A stretch of DNA of 11,420 nucleotides. Source: Opitutus sp. GAS368. Its GTDB lineage: Bacteria > Verrucomicrobiota > Verrucomicrobiia > Opitutales > Opitutaceae. The translations under genes and the position numbers were made by a program. Within the stretch, counting starts at the first letter, position 1, and every line of letters begins with the position of its first letter. Below the pieces are notes generated by a model. The model saw only the letters and a list, made by a program, of their open reading frames with translations. It ran no database searches and was not told the origin of the DNA. The stretch spans positions 1-11,420 of the forward strand of contig CAMAXB010000071.1 of assembly GCA_945862035.1 (NCBI GenBank). Reading direction: 5' to 3'. Shown here in pieces: positions 1-6,456 of the stretch.

Positions 1-22
1 GCGTCAACCTCCGAATTGACGC
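1..22. repeat. Small inverted repeat at the window edge
   Basis: Bases 1-7 (gcgtcaa) are perfectly complementary to bases 16-22 (ttgacgc), with an 8-base loop. It lies about 50 bp beyond the trmB stop and could extend to the left outside the window. It might be part of a trmB terminator, but no T-run is visible on the minus-strand side inside the window. The rest of the gap (23-72) contains only a short AT-rich patch near 44-53 and no recognisable gene. Confidence 0.3.
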
Positions 23-72
23 GATCTCATCGCCTACTGTTGTAATAATTAGCAGGCCGCTCCCCTCCCCGC

Positions 73-660
73 TCAGCGGCGGCGGGCCGTGATCGACTGG
101 TAGCTCTCCGCCCGGGATTGAAATACCGTCGGTTCCTCGAAGGGCCAGGTATCCGCTACGTCCACCCGCCATGCGGCATGGCCGATGATCACGGCCGAGG
201 CCTCGGTGAAGTACGGTGCATAGTCGGTGCGAAAGCACAGCTGGGTACCCGGCTCGGCCCGCTCGGCCAGCATCGAGAGGAAGGCCGGCTGGATCACCCG
301 GTGCTTCCAGTGGCGGCGCTTGGGCCAGGGATCCGGGAAAAGGACGAAGATGGACGGCCCCAGCCGTACATGGGGGGGCAACGCCTGCAGCAGCAGGCTG
401 GCCTCGGCGTGGATCCAGAGGACATTGCTCAGGCCCGCCGCCTTACTCTTGCGGCCCGCCCGGGCGAGACGATCTTCCAGCAGGTCGATACCCATGCAAA
501 GTTCTTCAGGCCTAGACTTTGCGTAAGCGGTGAGGAAGTGGCCATGCCCGCAGCCCACCTCCAGGGTGAGCCGGGTCCGGCCCCGCAACGCCGCGTCGAG
601 CTGCGGGTGCAGCTCCGCCAAACGGGCGTCGCGAATGGCGTGGGCTTGATCCAAGGGCAT
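73..660 (-). CDS. trmB: tRNA (guanine-N7-)-methyltransferase TrmB
   Basis: This 195-residue cytoplasmic enzyme transfers a methyl group from S-adenosylmethionine to N7 of guanine 46 in the tRNA variable loop. The Rossmann SAM-binding motif EVGCGHGHF is at residues 34-42. GIDL at 57-60 ends the second strand, where the ribose is usually held. The family signature FPDPWPK is at 108-114, RTDY at 144-147, and the C-terminal PT.F motif, which helps position tRNA, at 177-180 (PTVF, where many members have PTKFE). It is at the short end for the family because the N-terminal extension seen in the E. coli protein is missing. The ATG at 660 is the furthest possible start, since an in-frame TGA lies immediately before it. 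No Shine-Dalgarno sequence precedes it. It follows phoR by 93 bp on the same strand and may share its transcript, though the functions are unrelated. Confidence 0.93.
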   Translation of the reverse strand: MPLDQAHAIRDARLAELHPQLDAALRGRTRLTLEVGCGHGHFLTAYAKSRPEELCMGIDLLEDRLARAGRKSKAAGLSNVLWIHAEASLLLQALPPHVRLGPSIFVLFPDPWPKRRHWKHRVIQPAFLSMLAERAEPGTQLCFRTDYAPYFTEASAVIIGHAAWRVDVADTWPFEEPTVFQSRAESYQSITARRR

Positions 661-753
661 TCAGGGCGGTATGCGGGGCGACCGGCCGACGCTCAATCCG
701 AATTAGCGGTGGGCGGATGGAACTGGGCTCAGCGGCCCGCGCCAAGACGGACC

Positions 754-2025
754 TCAGTTGCTCGGGCGCAGCGGCAGGGTGAAGTGGAACGCACTCCCCT
801 CCCCGGGCATGCTCTCCGCCCAGACGCGGCCCCCGTGCAGCTGCACCGCGTGCTTGACGATGCTCAGTCCCAGCCCCGTTCCGCCCTTTTCCCGCGACCG
901 ACCTTTGTCCACCCGGTAGAAGCGCTCGAAAATGTGCGGCAGATCCTCCGGCGGAATGCCGGGGCCGTTGTCGCGCACACAGATCTCGGCTTCGTCGCGT
1001 ACCCGCTTGGCCGACACCTGCAGGTGGGAACCCCGCGGCGTGTACTTCAGCGCATTATCGAGGAGGTTCTCGAAGACCTGCGTCACCTTGAGCGGGTCAA
1101 TGAACAACTCGCCGAGGGTGGGGTCGATGTTCGCCGCCAGCTTGTGGCCCTCGGCCGCCGGCCGCGCGCGGTAGTCGTCCATCACCGTTCCGATCAGCCG
1201 CGAAAGATCCGTGGCCTCGCGCTGTAGACCCGGGTTGCTGGACTCTAGGCGCGACAGGGCCAGCAGGTCGTCGAGAAGCGAGTTGAGGCGTTCGGTGTGA
1301 CGCTGGACGGTTTTGAGAAAGCGGTCGCGATCCTCGATCGCGATCTCGTGATGCCCGTCGACCAAGGTCTCCACATAGCCCTTGATCACCGCCAGAGGGG
1401 TCCTTAGCTCATGGGAAACGTTGGCCACGAATTCTTTGCGTAATGCTTCGAGCTTCTTCTGCTGCGTGATGTCGTGGAGCACAAAGAGAACCCACGGGCC
1501 TTTCTGGCTGTTGAGTGCCGGGATGGAGGTCCCGGTAACCTCCAGCCAGACCGTGCGGGAAGATTCGATGAACTCGACCTCGTGGCGGGGCTCCCCCACC
1601 CCGCGCCTCACGGACTCGACGTAGGCGAGAAAGGGCGCGCTCTGCAGCACCAGCTCAAGCCGCTGCGAAAGGATGTGGGTCGCACGGGGAAATATATCCT
1701 GTAAAGCTTTGTTGGCGAGAATGATGTAATTGCTCGCGTCGACGATGAGCACCGCTTCCTGCAGCGAACCCAGCGTGGCTTCAAGCTGGGCGAGGTGGCT
1801 TGAACGGAGTTGCTGGAGGCGGTTGACCTCCGTGATCAGCTCGTTGCCCGTGCTGCAAAGTGAATCCCACGCTTGGCCGCGCGCCCCGGGAAGGTCCTCC
1901 TGCAGCAGGGGCTGGCGCGTGAACAAAGCGCTGCGCAGGCTCCGCACGGCCTTGTGGTGAACCCAGAGCTTTCCGAGGGTAAAGACGAAGCCTAGGCCAA
2001 AAAGGATCGTAAGAAAGAGGAACAT
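754..2025 (-). CDS. phoR: PhoR-like membrane sensor histidine kinase
   Basis: This 423-residue histidine kinase should autophosphorylate and pass the phosphate to the response regulator encoded just upstream. One hydrophobic segment (about residues 1-19) anchors it in the inner membrane. A PAS-like domain spans about 85-185. The HisKA H-box SHELRTP has its phosphoacceptor at His205. The HATPase_c domain carries the N-box (ENLLDNALKYT, 319-329), G1 (DNGPGIP, 352-358), F-box (FERFYRV, 366-372) and G2 (GGTGLGLS, 381-388). All catalytic boxes are intact. The order regulator then kinase, 32 bp apart, and the PAS-HisKA architecture match PhoR, but there is no second transmembrane helix and no periplasmic domain. 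The signal is therefore read in the cytoplasm, in the membrane or through a partner protein. The function as a kinase is nearly certain. The assignment to phosphate is likely but unproven, because no pst or phoU gene is nearby. Confidence 0.85.
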   Translation of the reverse strand: MFLFLTILFGLGFVFTLGKLWVHHKAVRSLRSALFTRQPLLQEDLPGARGQAWDSLCSTGNELITEVNRLQQLRSSHLAQLEATLGSLQEAVLIVDASNYIILANKALQDIFPRATHILSQRLELVLQSAPFLAYVESVRRGVGEPRHEVEFIESSRTVWLEVTGTSIPALNSQKGPWVLFVLHDITQQKKLEALRKEFVANVSHELRTPLAVIKGYVETLVDGHHEIAIEDRDRFLKTVQRHTERLNSLLDDLLALSRLESSNPGLQREATDLSRLIGTVMDDYRARPAAEGHKLAANIDPTLGELFIDPLKVTQVFENLLDNALKYTPRGSHLQVSAKRVRDEAEICVRDNGPGIPPEDLPHIFERFYRVDKGRSREKGGTGLGLSIVKHAVQLHGGRVWAESMPGEGSAFHFTLPLRPSN

Positions 2026-2057
2026 GCAGGCACTCGGGGCAGGTCGGCCGCCCTCCC

Positions 2058-2777
2058 CTAGGAGGCGCTTTCCTGAGCCCGGCGCTCAGCCATACGATAC
2101 CCCACCCCGCGGATCGTTTCAATCCAATCGGCTTCAGAACCGAGCTTTTCCCGCAGGCGGCGGACATGCGTGTCCACCGTGCGCGTCTCGATCTCCGTCT
2201 CGTAGTTCCACACATTGATCAACAGGTGCTCTCGGGTCTGCACCCGGCCGCGCCGCTCCATCAGCAAGTGGAGCAACTTGAACTCGGTGGCCGTCAGTTC
2301 GATCGGCTTGCCGTTCACCGTCACTTGATGCCGGTCGACCTCGATCACAATCCCGCCCACCTGCATCCGCCGCGGTTCCTCCGGGGGATTGTCGCCCAGT
2401 CGGCGAAGAATGGTTTGAACACGCAGCACTAATTCCTTGGTGCTAAATGGCTTGCTGATGTAATCGTCGGCCCCGATTTCAAGGCCTTGAATACGGTCGC
2501 TCTCCTCGGCCTTGGCGGTTAGAAAAATAACTGGCACTTTGCGGAGCTTGGGGTCGGCCCGAAGCATGCGACAGATTTGGATGCCGGTGAGGTCGGGCAT
2601 CATGACGTCGAGGATCACCAAGTCGGGCACGAGGGAACGAGCCGTGCCAACGCTGCGATTGGGATCGTTCAGGGTCTCCACCTGATACCCCTTGGCCTTG
2701 AGGTGGTACGCGACCAAGTCCGTGACGTCGGCCTCATCGTCCACGACCAAGATCTTTCTGGGTTTTGCCTCGCTCAT
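2058..2777 (-). CDS. phoB: PhoB/OmpR-family response regulator
   Basis: This 239-residue transcription factor is the probable partner of the adjacent kinase. The receiver domain (about 7-122) has the acidic pair Asp13/Asp14, phosphoacceptor Asp57 in VILDVMMPD, switch residue Thr87 and Lys109 in SKPF. The C-terminal winged-helix domain (about 137-230) contains the OmpR-type sequence LTATEFKLL (161-169) and the recognition-helix region RTVDTHVRRLREKLG (199-213), ending in the wing motif IRGVGYR (222-228). Length and motif spacing are normal for PhoB. The gene begins 103 bp after mnmG and ends 32 bp before phoR, so the pair is almost certainly co-transcribed. PhoB proteins usually activate their own operon, and a weak direct-repeat candidate for such a site lies at 2831-2848. 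OmpR-family membership is certain. The phosphate role is inferred from similarity and from the gene pairing. Confidence 0.88.
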   Translation of the reverse strand: MSEAKPRKILVVDDEADVTDLVAYHLKAKGYQVETLNDPNRSVGTARSLVPDLVILDVMMPDLTGIQICRMLRADPKLRKVPVIFLTAKAEESDRIQGLEIGADDYISKPFSTKELVLRVQTILRRLGDNPPEEPRRMQVGGIVIEVDRHQVTVNGKPIELTATEFKLLHLLMERRGRVQTREHLLINVWNYETEIETRTVDTHVRRLREKLGSEADWIETIRGVGYRMAERRAQESAS

Positions 2778-2880
2778 CGTGTGACCGTTCTAAGACGCGA
2801 CAGGCCCCCGGCCCAGCGGAAAACCGGTCCGTTTCACAAATGTTACAACGTCGAAGACCTGTCCTGGGCGGCCCCGATGC

Positions 2881-4773
2881 TCAGCGGGCATCCGCTCCCC
2901 TTCCCGCTTCGATGTAAACAAGCAAGATGCTGATATCCGCTGGGTTAACGCCACTTATGCGGCTGGCCTGGCCGAGGTTAGAGGGCTTGAATTCAGCCAA
3001 TTTCAGGGCGCTTTCGCGCCGGAGTCCCCTCACCTGCTGGTAGTCGAGCGCGGCAGGGATTTTGACCCGCTCAATCACGGAAAGTTTCTCAATCTGGCGC
3101 TCTTCTCGCTCCAGGTAGCCGGCATAGCTGACCCGGTAAATGACCTCGGCGCGGACCTCGGCGGACTCGGCCTGAAAGGCCGCAGGATAGGCCGGAATCT
3201 GGCCCTGGCCGCCGCTGGTGACCCGCCGGATATGGTCGCCCCAAGTCCCCTGCCCGCCCGGCGGTCGCTCCCGCTCGAGGGCCGCGATCCACTCGGTGAT
3301 CCGGATTCTCTTGTGCTCCATACGTTGGATCCGTGAGGTCGAGACAAGACCATGGGACCGCGTATGATGCAGCAGCCGGATTTCGGCGCTGCCGTGATTA
3401 AATAATAGCCGATGCTCGGCGCGGCTGGTGAACATGCGGTAGGGTTCGCGCGTGCCCTTGGTCACCAGGTCATCAATCAGAACGCCCATGTAGCCCTCGT
3501 GACGCGCGATCACGAGCGGCGCCTCAGCCCGGACCTTGTGCACGGCATTGACCCCGGCCACCAGGCCCTGGGCCGCGGCCTCCTCATAGCCGGAGGTGCC
3601 ATTGATCTGTCCGGCAAAAAAGAGATTCTCGACCTTGCGTGACTCGAGCGACGGGAAGAGCTGCGTGGGCGGCGCAAAGTCGTATTCGACGGCGTAGGCC
3701 GGCCGCAGGATCACGGCGGACTCAAGCCCGGGGATGCTGCGCACCAGATCGCGCTGGACATCGAACGGCAGCGAGGTGGACAGCCCGTTGACGTAGTATT
3801 CGTTGGTCGCTCGGCCCTCGGGTTCGAGAAAAAGCAGATGGCGCGGCTTGTCGGCGAAGCGGACGAACTTGTCCTCGATGCTCGGACAATAGCGCGGACC
3901 GACGCCCTCAATCTCGCCCGAGTACATCGCGGACTTGGTCAGGTTCTCGCGAACGATCCGGGCGGTCTCCGGGGTCGTATGGGTCATCCAGCAGGCGACC
4001 TGATCGGAACCCGGGGTCCAGCCCAGCCGCTGCTCGCCCGTGTGTTCCACGTGGAACAGATCGTCCGGATCACGGGTGTCATGGAAGGCGAAGAGGGTCG
4101 GGGAGGGGTCGCCGCGCTGCGCCTCCATCTTGGAGAAATCCAGGCTCCGGCCTAGAAGCCGGGGTGGGGTGCCCGTCTTGAGTCGTTGGAGATCGATGCC
4201 TGCCTCGAGAAAACTGGAGGAAAGGGTCTTCGCGCTAAAATCGCCCAGACGCCCGCCCTCGTTCTTGTTCTGGCCGATGTGCATCAGGCCGCGGAGGAAG
4301 GTGCCCGTAGTCACGACCACGGTCGTACCGGCGAAATCGAGGTCGAGATTGGTGCGGACACCGGTGACCTTCTGACCGCTGTAAATCAACCCAGTGACCG
4401 TTGCCTGGAACATCTGCAGATTGGGCTGGAGCTCCAGGGTGTGCTTGAGCCGGAACTGATAGGCTTTCTTATCACATTGGGCCCGAGGAGATTGCACTGC
4501 GGCGCCCTTGGACTCATTCAGCAGCCGGAACTGGATTCCGGTCAGATCCGTCGTGATGCCCATCTCGCCGCCGAGGGCGTCGATCTCACGAACCATCTGT
4601 CCCTTGGCCTGGCCGCCGATAGCCGGATTGCAGCTCATCTGCGCCACGGTATCGAGGTTTCCCGTCAGCAGAAGGGTGGAGGCCCCCATGCGAGCCGCGG
4701 CCAACGCAGCCTCGCAGCCCGCATGGCCGGCGCCGCAGACGATGACGTCGAATGGTGTGCGATTGTAGATCAC
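2881..4773 (-). CDS. mnmG: tRNA uridine-34 5-carboxymethylaminomethyl enzyme MnmG (GidA)
   Basis: This 630-residue FAD protein works with MnmE to install the carboxymethylaminomethyl (or aminomethyl) group on U34 of tRNAs, improving decoding of split codon boxes. Visible motifs are the FAD dinucleotide fold GAGHAGCE (14-21), the SCNPAIGG signature (47-54) with Cys48, KTGTPPR (199-205), GVGPRYCPSIEDK (290-302) with the second conserved cysteine Cys296, and FFAGQINGTSGYEEAAAQG (385-403), followed by the helical C-terminal MnmE/tRNA-binding domain. Length matches the E. coli protein. The start is GTG at 4773, with an in-frame TAA 21 bp upstream; an AAGGA lies about 15 nt before it, too far for a standard ribosome site. 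From memory, the segment around residues 231-258 is some 18 residues longer than in E. coli, and it is this segment that encodes the parS-like palindrome. Downstream of mnmE in the usual order. Confidence 0.97.
   Translation of the reverse strand: MIYNRTPFDVIVCGAGHAGCEAALAAARMGASTLLLTGNLDTVAQMSCNPAIGGQAKGQMVREIDALGGEMGITTDLTGIQFRLLNESKGAAVQSPRAQCDKKAYQFRLKHTLELQPNLQMFQATVTGLIYSGQKVTGVRTNLDLDFAGTTVVVTTGTFLRGLMHIGQNKNEGGRLGDFSAKTLSSSFLEAGIDLQRLKTGTPPRLLGRSLDFSKMEAQRGDPSPTLFAFHDTRDPDDLFHVEHTGEQRLGWTPGSDQVACWMTHTTPETARIVRENLTKSAMYSGEIEGVGPRYCPSIEDKFVRFADKPRHLLFLEPEGRATNEYYVNGLSTSLPFDVQRDLVRSIPGLESAVILRPAYAVEYDFAPPTQLFPSLESRKVENLFFAGQINGTSGYEEAAAQGLVAGVNAVHKVRAEAPLVIARHEGYMGVLIDDLVTKGTREPYRMFTSRAEHRLLFNHGSAEIRLLHHTRSHGLVSTSRIQRMEHKRIRITEWIAALERERPPGGQGTWGDHIRRVTSGGQGQIPAYPAAFQAESAEVRAEVIYRVSYAGYLEREERQIEKLSVIERVKIPAALDYQQVRGLRRESALKLAEFKPSNLGQASRISGVNPADISILLVYIEAGRGADAR
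4043..4058. other. parS: Perfect parS-type centromere palindrome inside mnmG
   Basis: TGTTCCACGTGGAACA is a perfect 16-bp palindrome. It is identical to the parS variant known from Pseudomonas and fits the broadly conserved parS consensus TGTTNCACGTGAAACA apart from the allowed C/G pair. ParB clamps load on parS, and SMC/condensin follows, to segregate the origin region. The site encodes residues 239-244 of MnmG (LFHVEH) on the minus strand. A specified 16-mer would be expected about three times in a million windows of this size. The mnmG/gidA neighbourhood is origin-proximal in many bacteria, which fits. parA and parB themselves are not in the window. Confidence 0.8.
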
Positions 4774-4794
4774 GTCTTGAGGCAGAAATCCTTA

Positions 4795-4890
4795 ACCACG
4801 GATGGACACGGGTACACACGGATTCGAAACCGGCACCGGCGCCAGGAGCAATGATCTCCTGATCCGTGTTCATCTGTGTCCATCCGTGGT
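4795..4890. repeat. Intergenic hairpin repeat with 10-bp CACGG periodicity (mnmE-mnmG gap)
   Basis: Two 29-base arms (4795-4823 and 4862-4890) are inverted copies that match at 25 of 29 positions: 15 bases identical, 6 divergent, 8 identical. Within the left arm CACGG starts at 4797, 4807 and 4817, an exact 10-bp period. The 38-base loop contains a second small hairpin, CAGGAG (4843-4848) with CTCCTG (4856-4861). The element fills almost the whole 144-bp gap, 27 bp from the mnmE stop and 21 bp from the mnmG start, so it would fold in the joint transcript. There is no coding potential and no T-run of a terminator. It resembles dispersed intergenic repeats of PVC-group genomes (from memory). 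Confidence 0.85.
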
Positions 4891-4917
4891 AAAACTCAGT
4901 TTCGGTTCCTAAATCGT

Positions 4918-6276
4918 CTACTTGCCGATGCAGAAGGTTGCGAAGAGGTGGTCGAGCATGCGCTCGTGGTCGATCTTGCCGCCGATTTCCCCCAGCGCGT
5001 CGAGCACCCCCCGGAGGTCGCTGGCCAGCAGCTCTGACGCCGCACCGGGCGCCAACTTATCCTGGGCCGACCGGAGGCACTCCCGGGCCCGCCGCAGTGC
5101 GTCAGCATGCCGGGCGTTGATCGCGATAATCTCCTCGCCCTGCAGGACCTGAAAGGCGTCCGCCCGGCAGATGATGCCCTCAATCAGCGCCTCCAGCCCC
5201 ACACCCGTCAACGCCGAGACCCGCAGCGCCTCCAGCCCGACCGGAATCGTACAGGGCAGGGCGCCTTGGGCGAGCAGGTCGACCTTGTTCAGGACGACCA
5301 CGGTGTTCGCCGCGCTCATTCGATCCGCGATTTCCGGGAGAAGAGGAGGGACCGGTCGATTGGCATCCACCACCCAGAGAATAAGATCCGCATCGGCGGC
5401 CCGCTCCAAGGTCTTGGTGATGCCCATCTGTTCAATCGCTTCGGGGTCAGTTCTCAACCCTGCGGTATCGATGAGTCGGAGGGCATGCGGGCCCACCAGA
5501 AGGGGCTCCTCCAGATAGTCCCGCGTCGTACCCGGCTCCGCGCTGACCAGCGCGCGTTCATGTCCAACCAGCCGATTGAGCAGGCTGCTCTTGCCCGCGT
5601 TGGGCTCGCCGAGTATGACGGTCTTAATCCCTCCGCGCAGCAGGTCGCCATAGCGGTGGGTGGCCAGCAGGCGGTCCGTTCCACGTAGAACGTCGGCCAG
5701 CGCCTGCGCCACCACCACGCGGTCTTCCGGCGGGAGGTCCTCATCCGGGAAATCGATGTAGGCTTCAACCCGTGCCAGCACGACCAGCACGGCCTCGGTC
5801 AATGTCGCCAGATGCCGTCCGAGGCTGCCACGGAGTTGTTGGTTCGCGGCGGCCAGTGCGCGTTCGCTGCGCGCGTGGATGAGGTCCATCACCGCCTCCG
5901 CCTGGCTCAGGTCCAAGCGTCCATTGAGAAACGCGCGGCGGGTGAACTCGCCCGGCTCAGCCGGACGGCAGCCGCGCGCGTACAGATCCTCGAGGATCGT
6001 CTGCGCGATCAGCGGGTTGCCGTGACTCGAAATCTCCAGCGAGTCCTCGCCCGTGTAGGACTGCGGGCCCTTGAAAAACGTCGCGACGACATCGTCCACG
6101 AGCCGCCCGTCACGCGCACGATAGTCGCCATGCGTGGCCACGCGGGGTGGGGGAGTGGCCCCGCCCACGATCGCACTCAGCTCGGCGCTCGCCGGCCCGC
6201 TCACGCGGATCACCGCAAGCGCGGCGGTGCCAACCGGCGTGCCGAGCGCGGCGATGGTGTCGGAGAGAGATCCCAT
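4918..6276 (-). CDS. mnmE: tRNA modification GTPase MnmE (TrmE)
   Basis: This 452-residue GTPase dimerises and forms the alpha2-beta2 MnmE-MnmG complex. It supplies GTP-driven conformational change and the tetrahydrofolate-bound one-carbon unit for U34 modification. The N-terminal folate-binding domain (1-118) includes SYTGEDSLEISSHGN (73-87) and PGEFTRRAFLNGRLDL (108-123). The G domain, inserted in the helical domain, has G1 GEPNAGKS (223-230), G2 TTRDY (250-254), G3 DTAG (270-273) and G4 NKVD (330-333). The C-terminal CIGK (449-452) retains the conserved cysteine. Everything expected is present at normal length. The ATG at 6276 places the folate domain start where the family has it; a GGTGGGG lies directly against the ATG, too close to be a good ribosome site. 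It lies 144 bp upstream of its partner mnmG. Confidence 0.97.
   Translation of the reverse strand: MGSLSDTIAALGTPVGTAALAVIRVSGPASAELSAIVGGATPPPRVATHGDYRARDGRLVDDVVATFFKGPQSYTGEDSLEISSHGNPLIAQTILEDLYARGCRPAEPGEFTRRAFLNGRLDLSQAEAVMDLIHARSERALAAANQQLRGSLGRHLATLTEAVLVVLARVEAYIDFPDEDLPPEDRVVVAQALADVLRGTDRLLATHRYGDLLRGGIKTVILGEPNAGKSSLLNRLVGHERALVSAEPGTTRDYLEEPLLVGPHALRLIDTAGLRTDPEAIEQMGITKTLERAADADLILWVVDANRPVPPLLPEIADRMSAANTVVVLNKVDLLAQGALPCTIPVGLEALRVSALTGVGLEALIEGIICRADAFQVLQGEEIIAINARHADALRRARECLRSAQDKLAPGAASELLASDLRGVLDALGEIGGKIDHERMLDHLFATFCIGK
5677..5692. other. Degenerate second parS-like site inside mnmE
   Basis: CGTTCCACGTAGAACG matches the perfect site in mnmG at 13 of 16 positions. 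It differs at the two outermost bases and at one inner base. Its centre lies 1634 bp from the first site. On the coding strand the inner mismatch falls in a CTA leucine codon (Leu197), normally an uncommon codon in GC-rich genomes. A match this good would arise by chance in roughly one window in 25, so it could be coincidence. Clusters of parS sites near the origin are common, which raises the prior. Confidence 0.35.
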
Positions 6277-6307
6277 CCCCCACCGAAACGCGGCGCCCCG
6301 CGAAGGG

Positions 6308-6335
6308 CAAAGTCAAAGCACGGGTGGGGCCGTGC
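6308..6335 (-). terminator. Possible weak intrinsic terminator after hlyD
   Basis: GCACGG (6318-6323) pairs with CCGTGC (6330-6335) around a 6-base loop. Read on the minus strand the hairpin is followed by tttgactttg, a broken T-tract. It sits after the hlyD stop and before mnmE, where the exporter transcript could end. The stem is short and the T-tract interrupted, so it may be leaky or not a terminator at all. Confidence 0.3.
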
Positions 6336-6339
6336 ACAA

Positions 6340-6454
6340 AAATCCGAATGACGAAATCCGAATGACGAAAGGTCGAACCGATGCCTTCCCTCGCCGGCCC
6401 CGAGATTCCAAGCTTCGCGCCCCTTGGCGCCCTTCGCGGTTCCTCCTTCGGATT
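6340..6454. repeat. Intergenic repeat element with 7-bp CGAA periodicity (hlyD-mnmE gap)
   Basis: A perfect 14-bp tandem duplication, AAATCCGAATGACG, occupies 6340-6353 and 6354-6367. CGAA recurs at 6345, 6352, 6359, 6366 and 6374, so the underlying period is 7 bp. A 15-base arm at 6355-6369 is inverted at 6440-6454 with 13 of 15 bases matching, so the element can form a long-range stem. Between the arms (6413-6438, minus strand) are three imperfect copies of a 9-bp CGCGAAGGG-like word. The element begins 2 bp after the hlyD stop codon and ends about 63 bp before mnmE. Confidence 0.75.
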
Positions 6455-6456
6455 GT

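Noticed and set aside
118..1227. Plus-strand open frame of 369 codons opposite trmB and phoR
   Set aside because: It runs across the ends of two well-supported genes and their gap, with no motif. Long antisense frames are expected at this GC content.
4586..4873. Small frames crossing the mnmE-mnmG hairpin, which translate the repeat
   Set aside because: They consist of mnmG antisense or shadow sequence plus repeat-derived peptides and have no independent support as genes.
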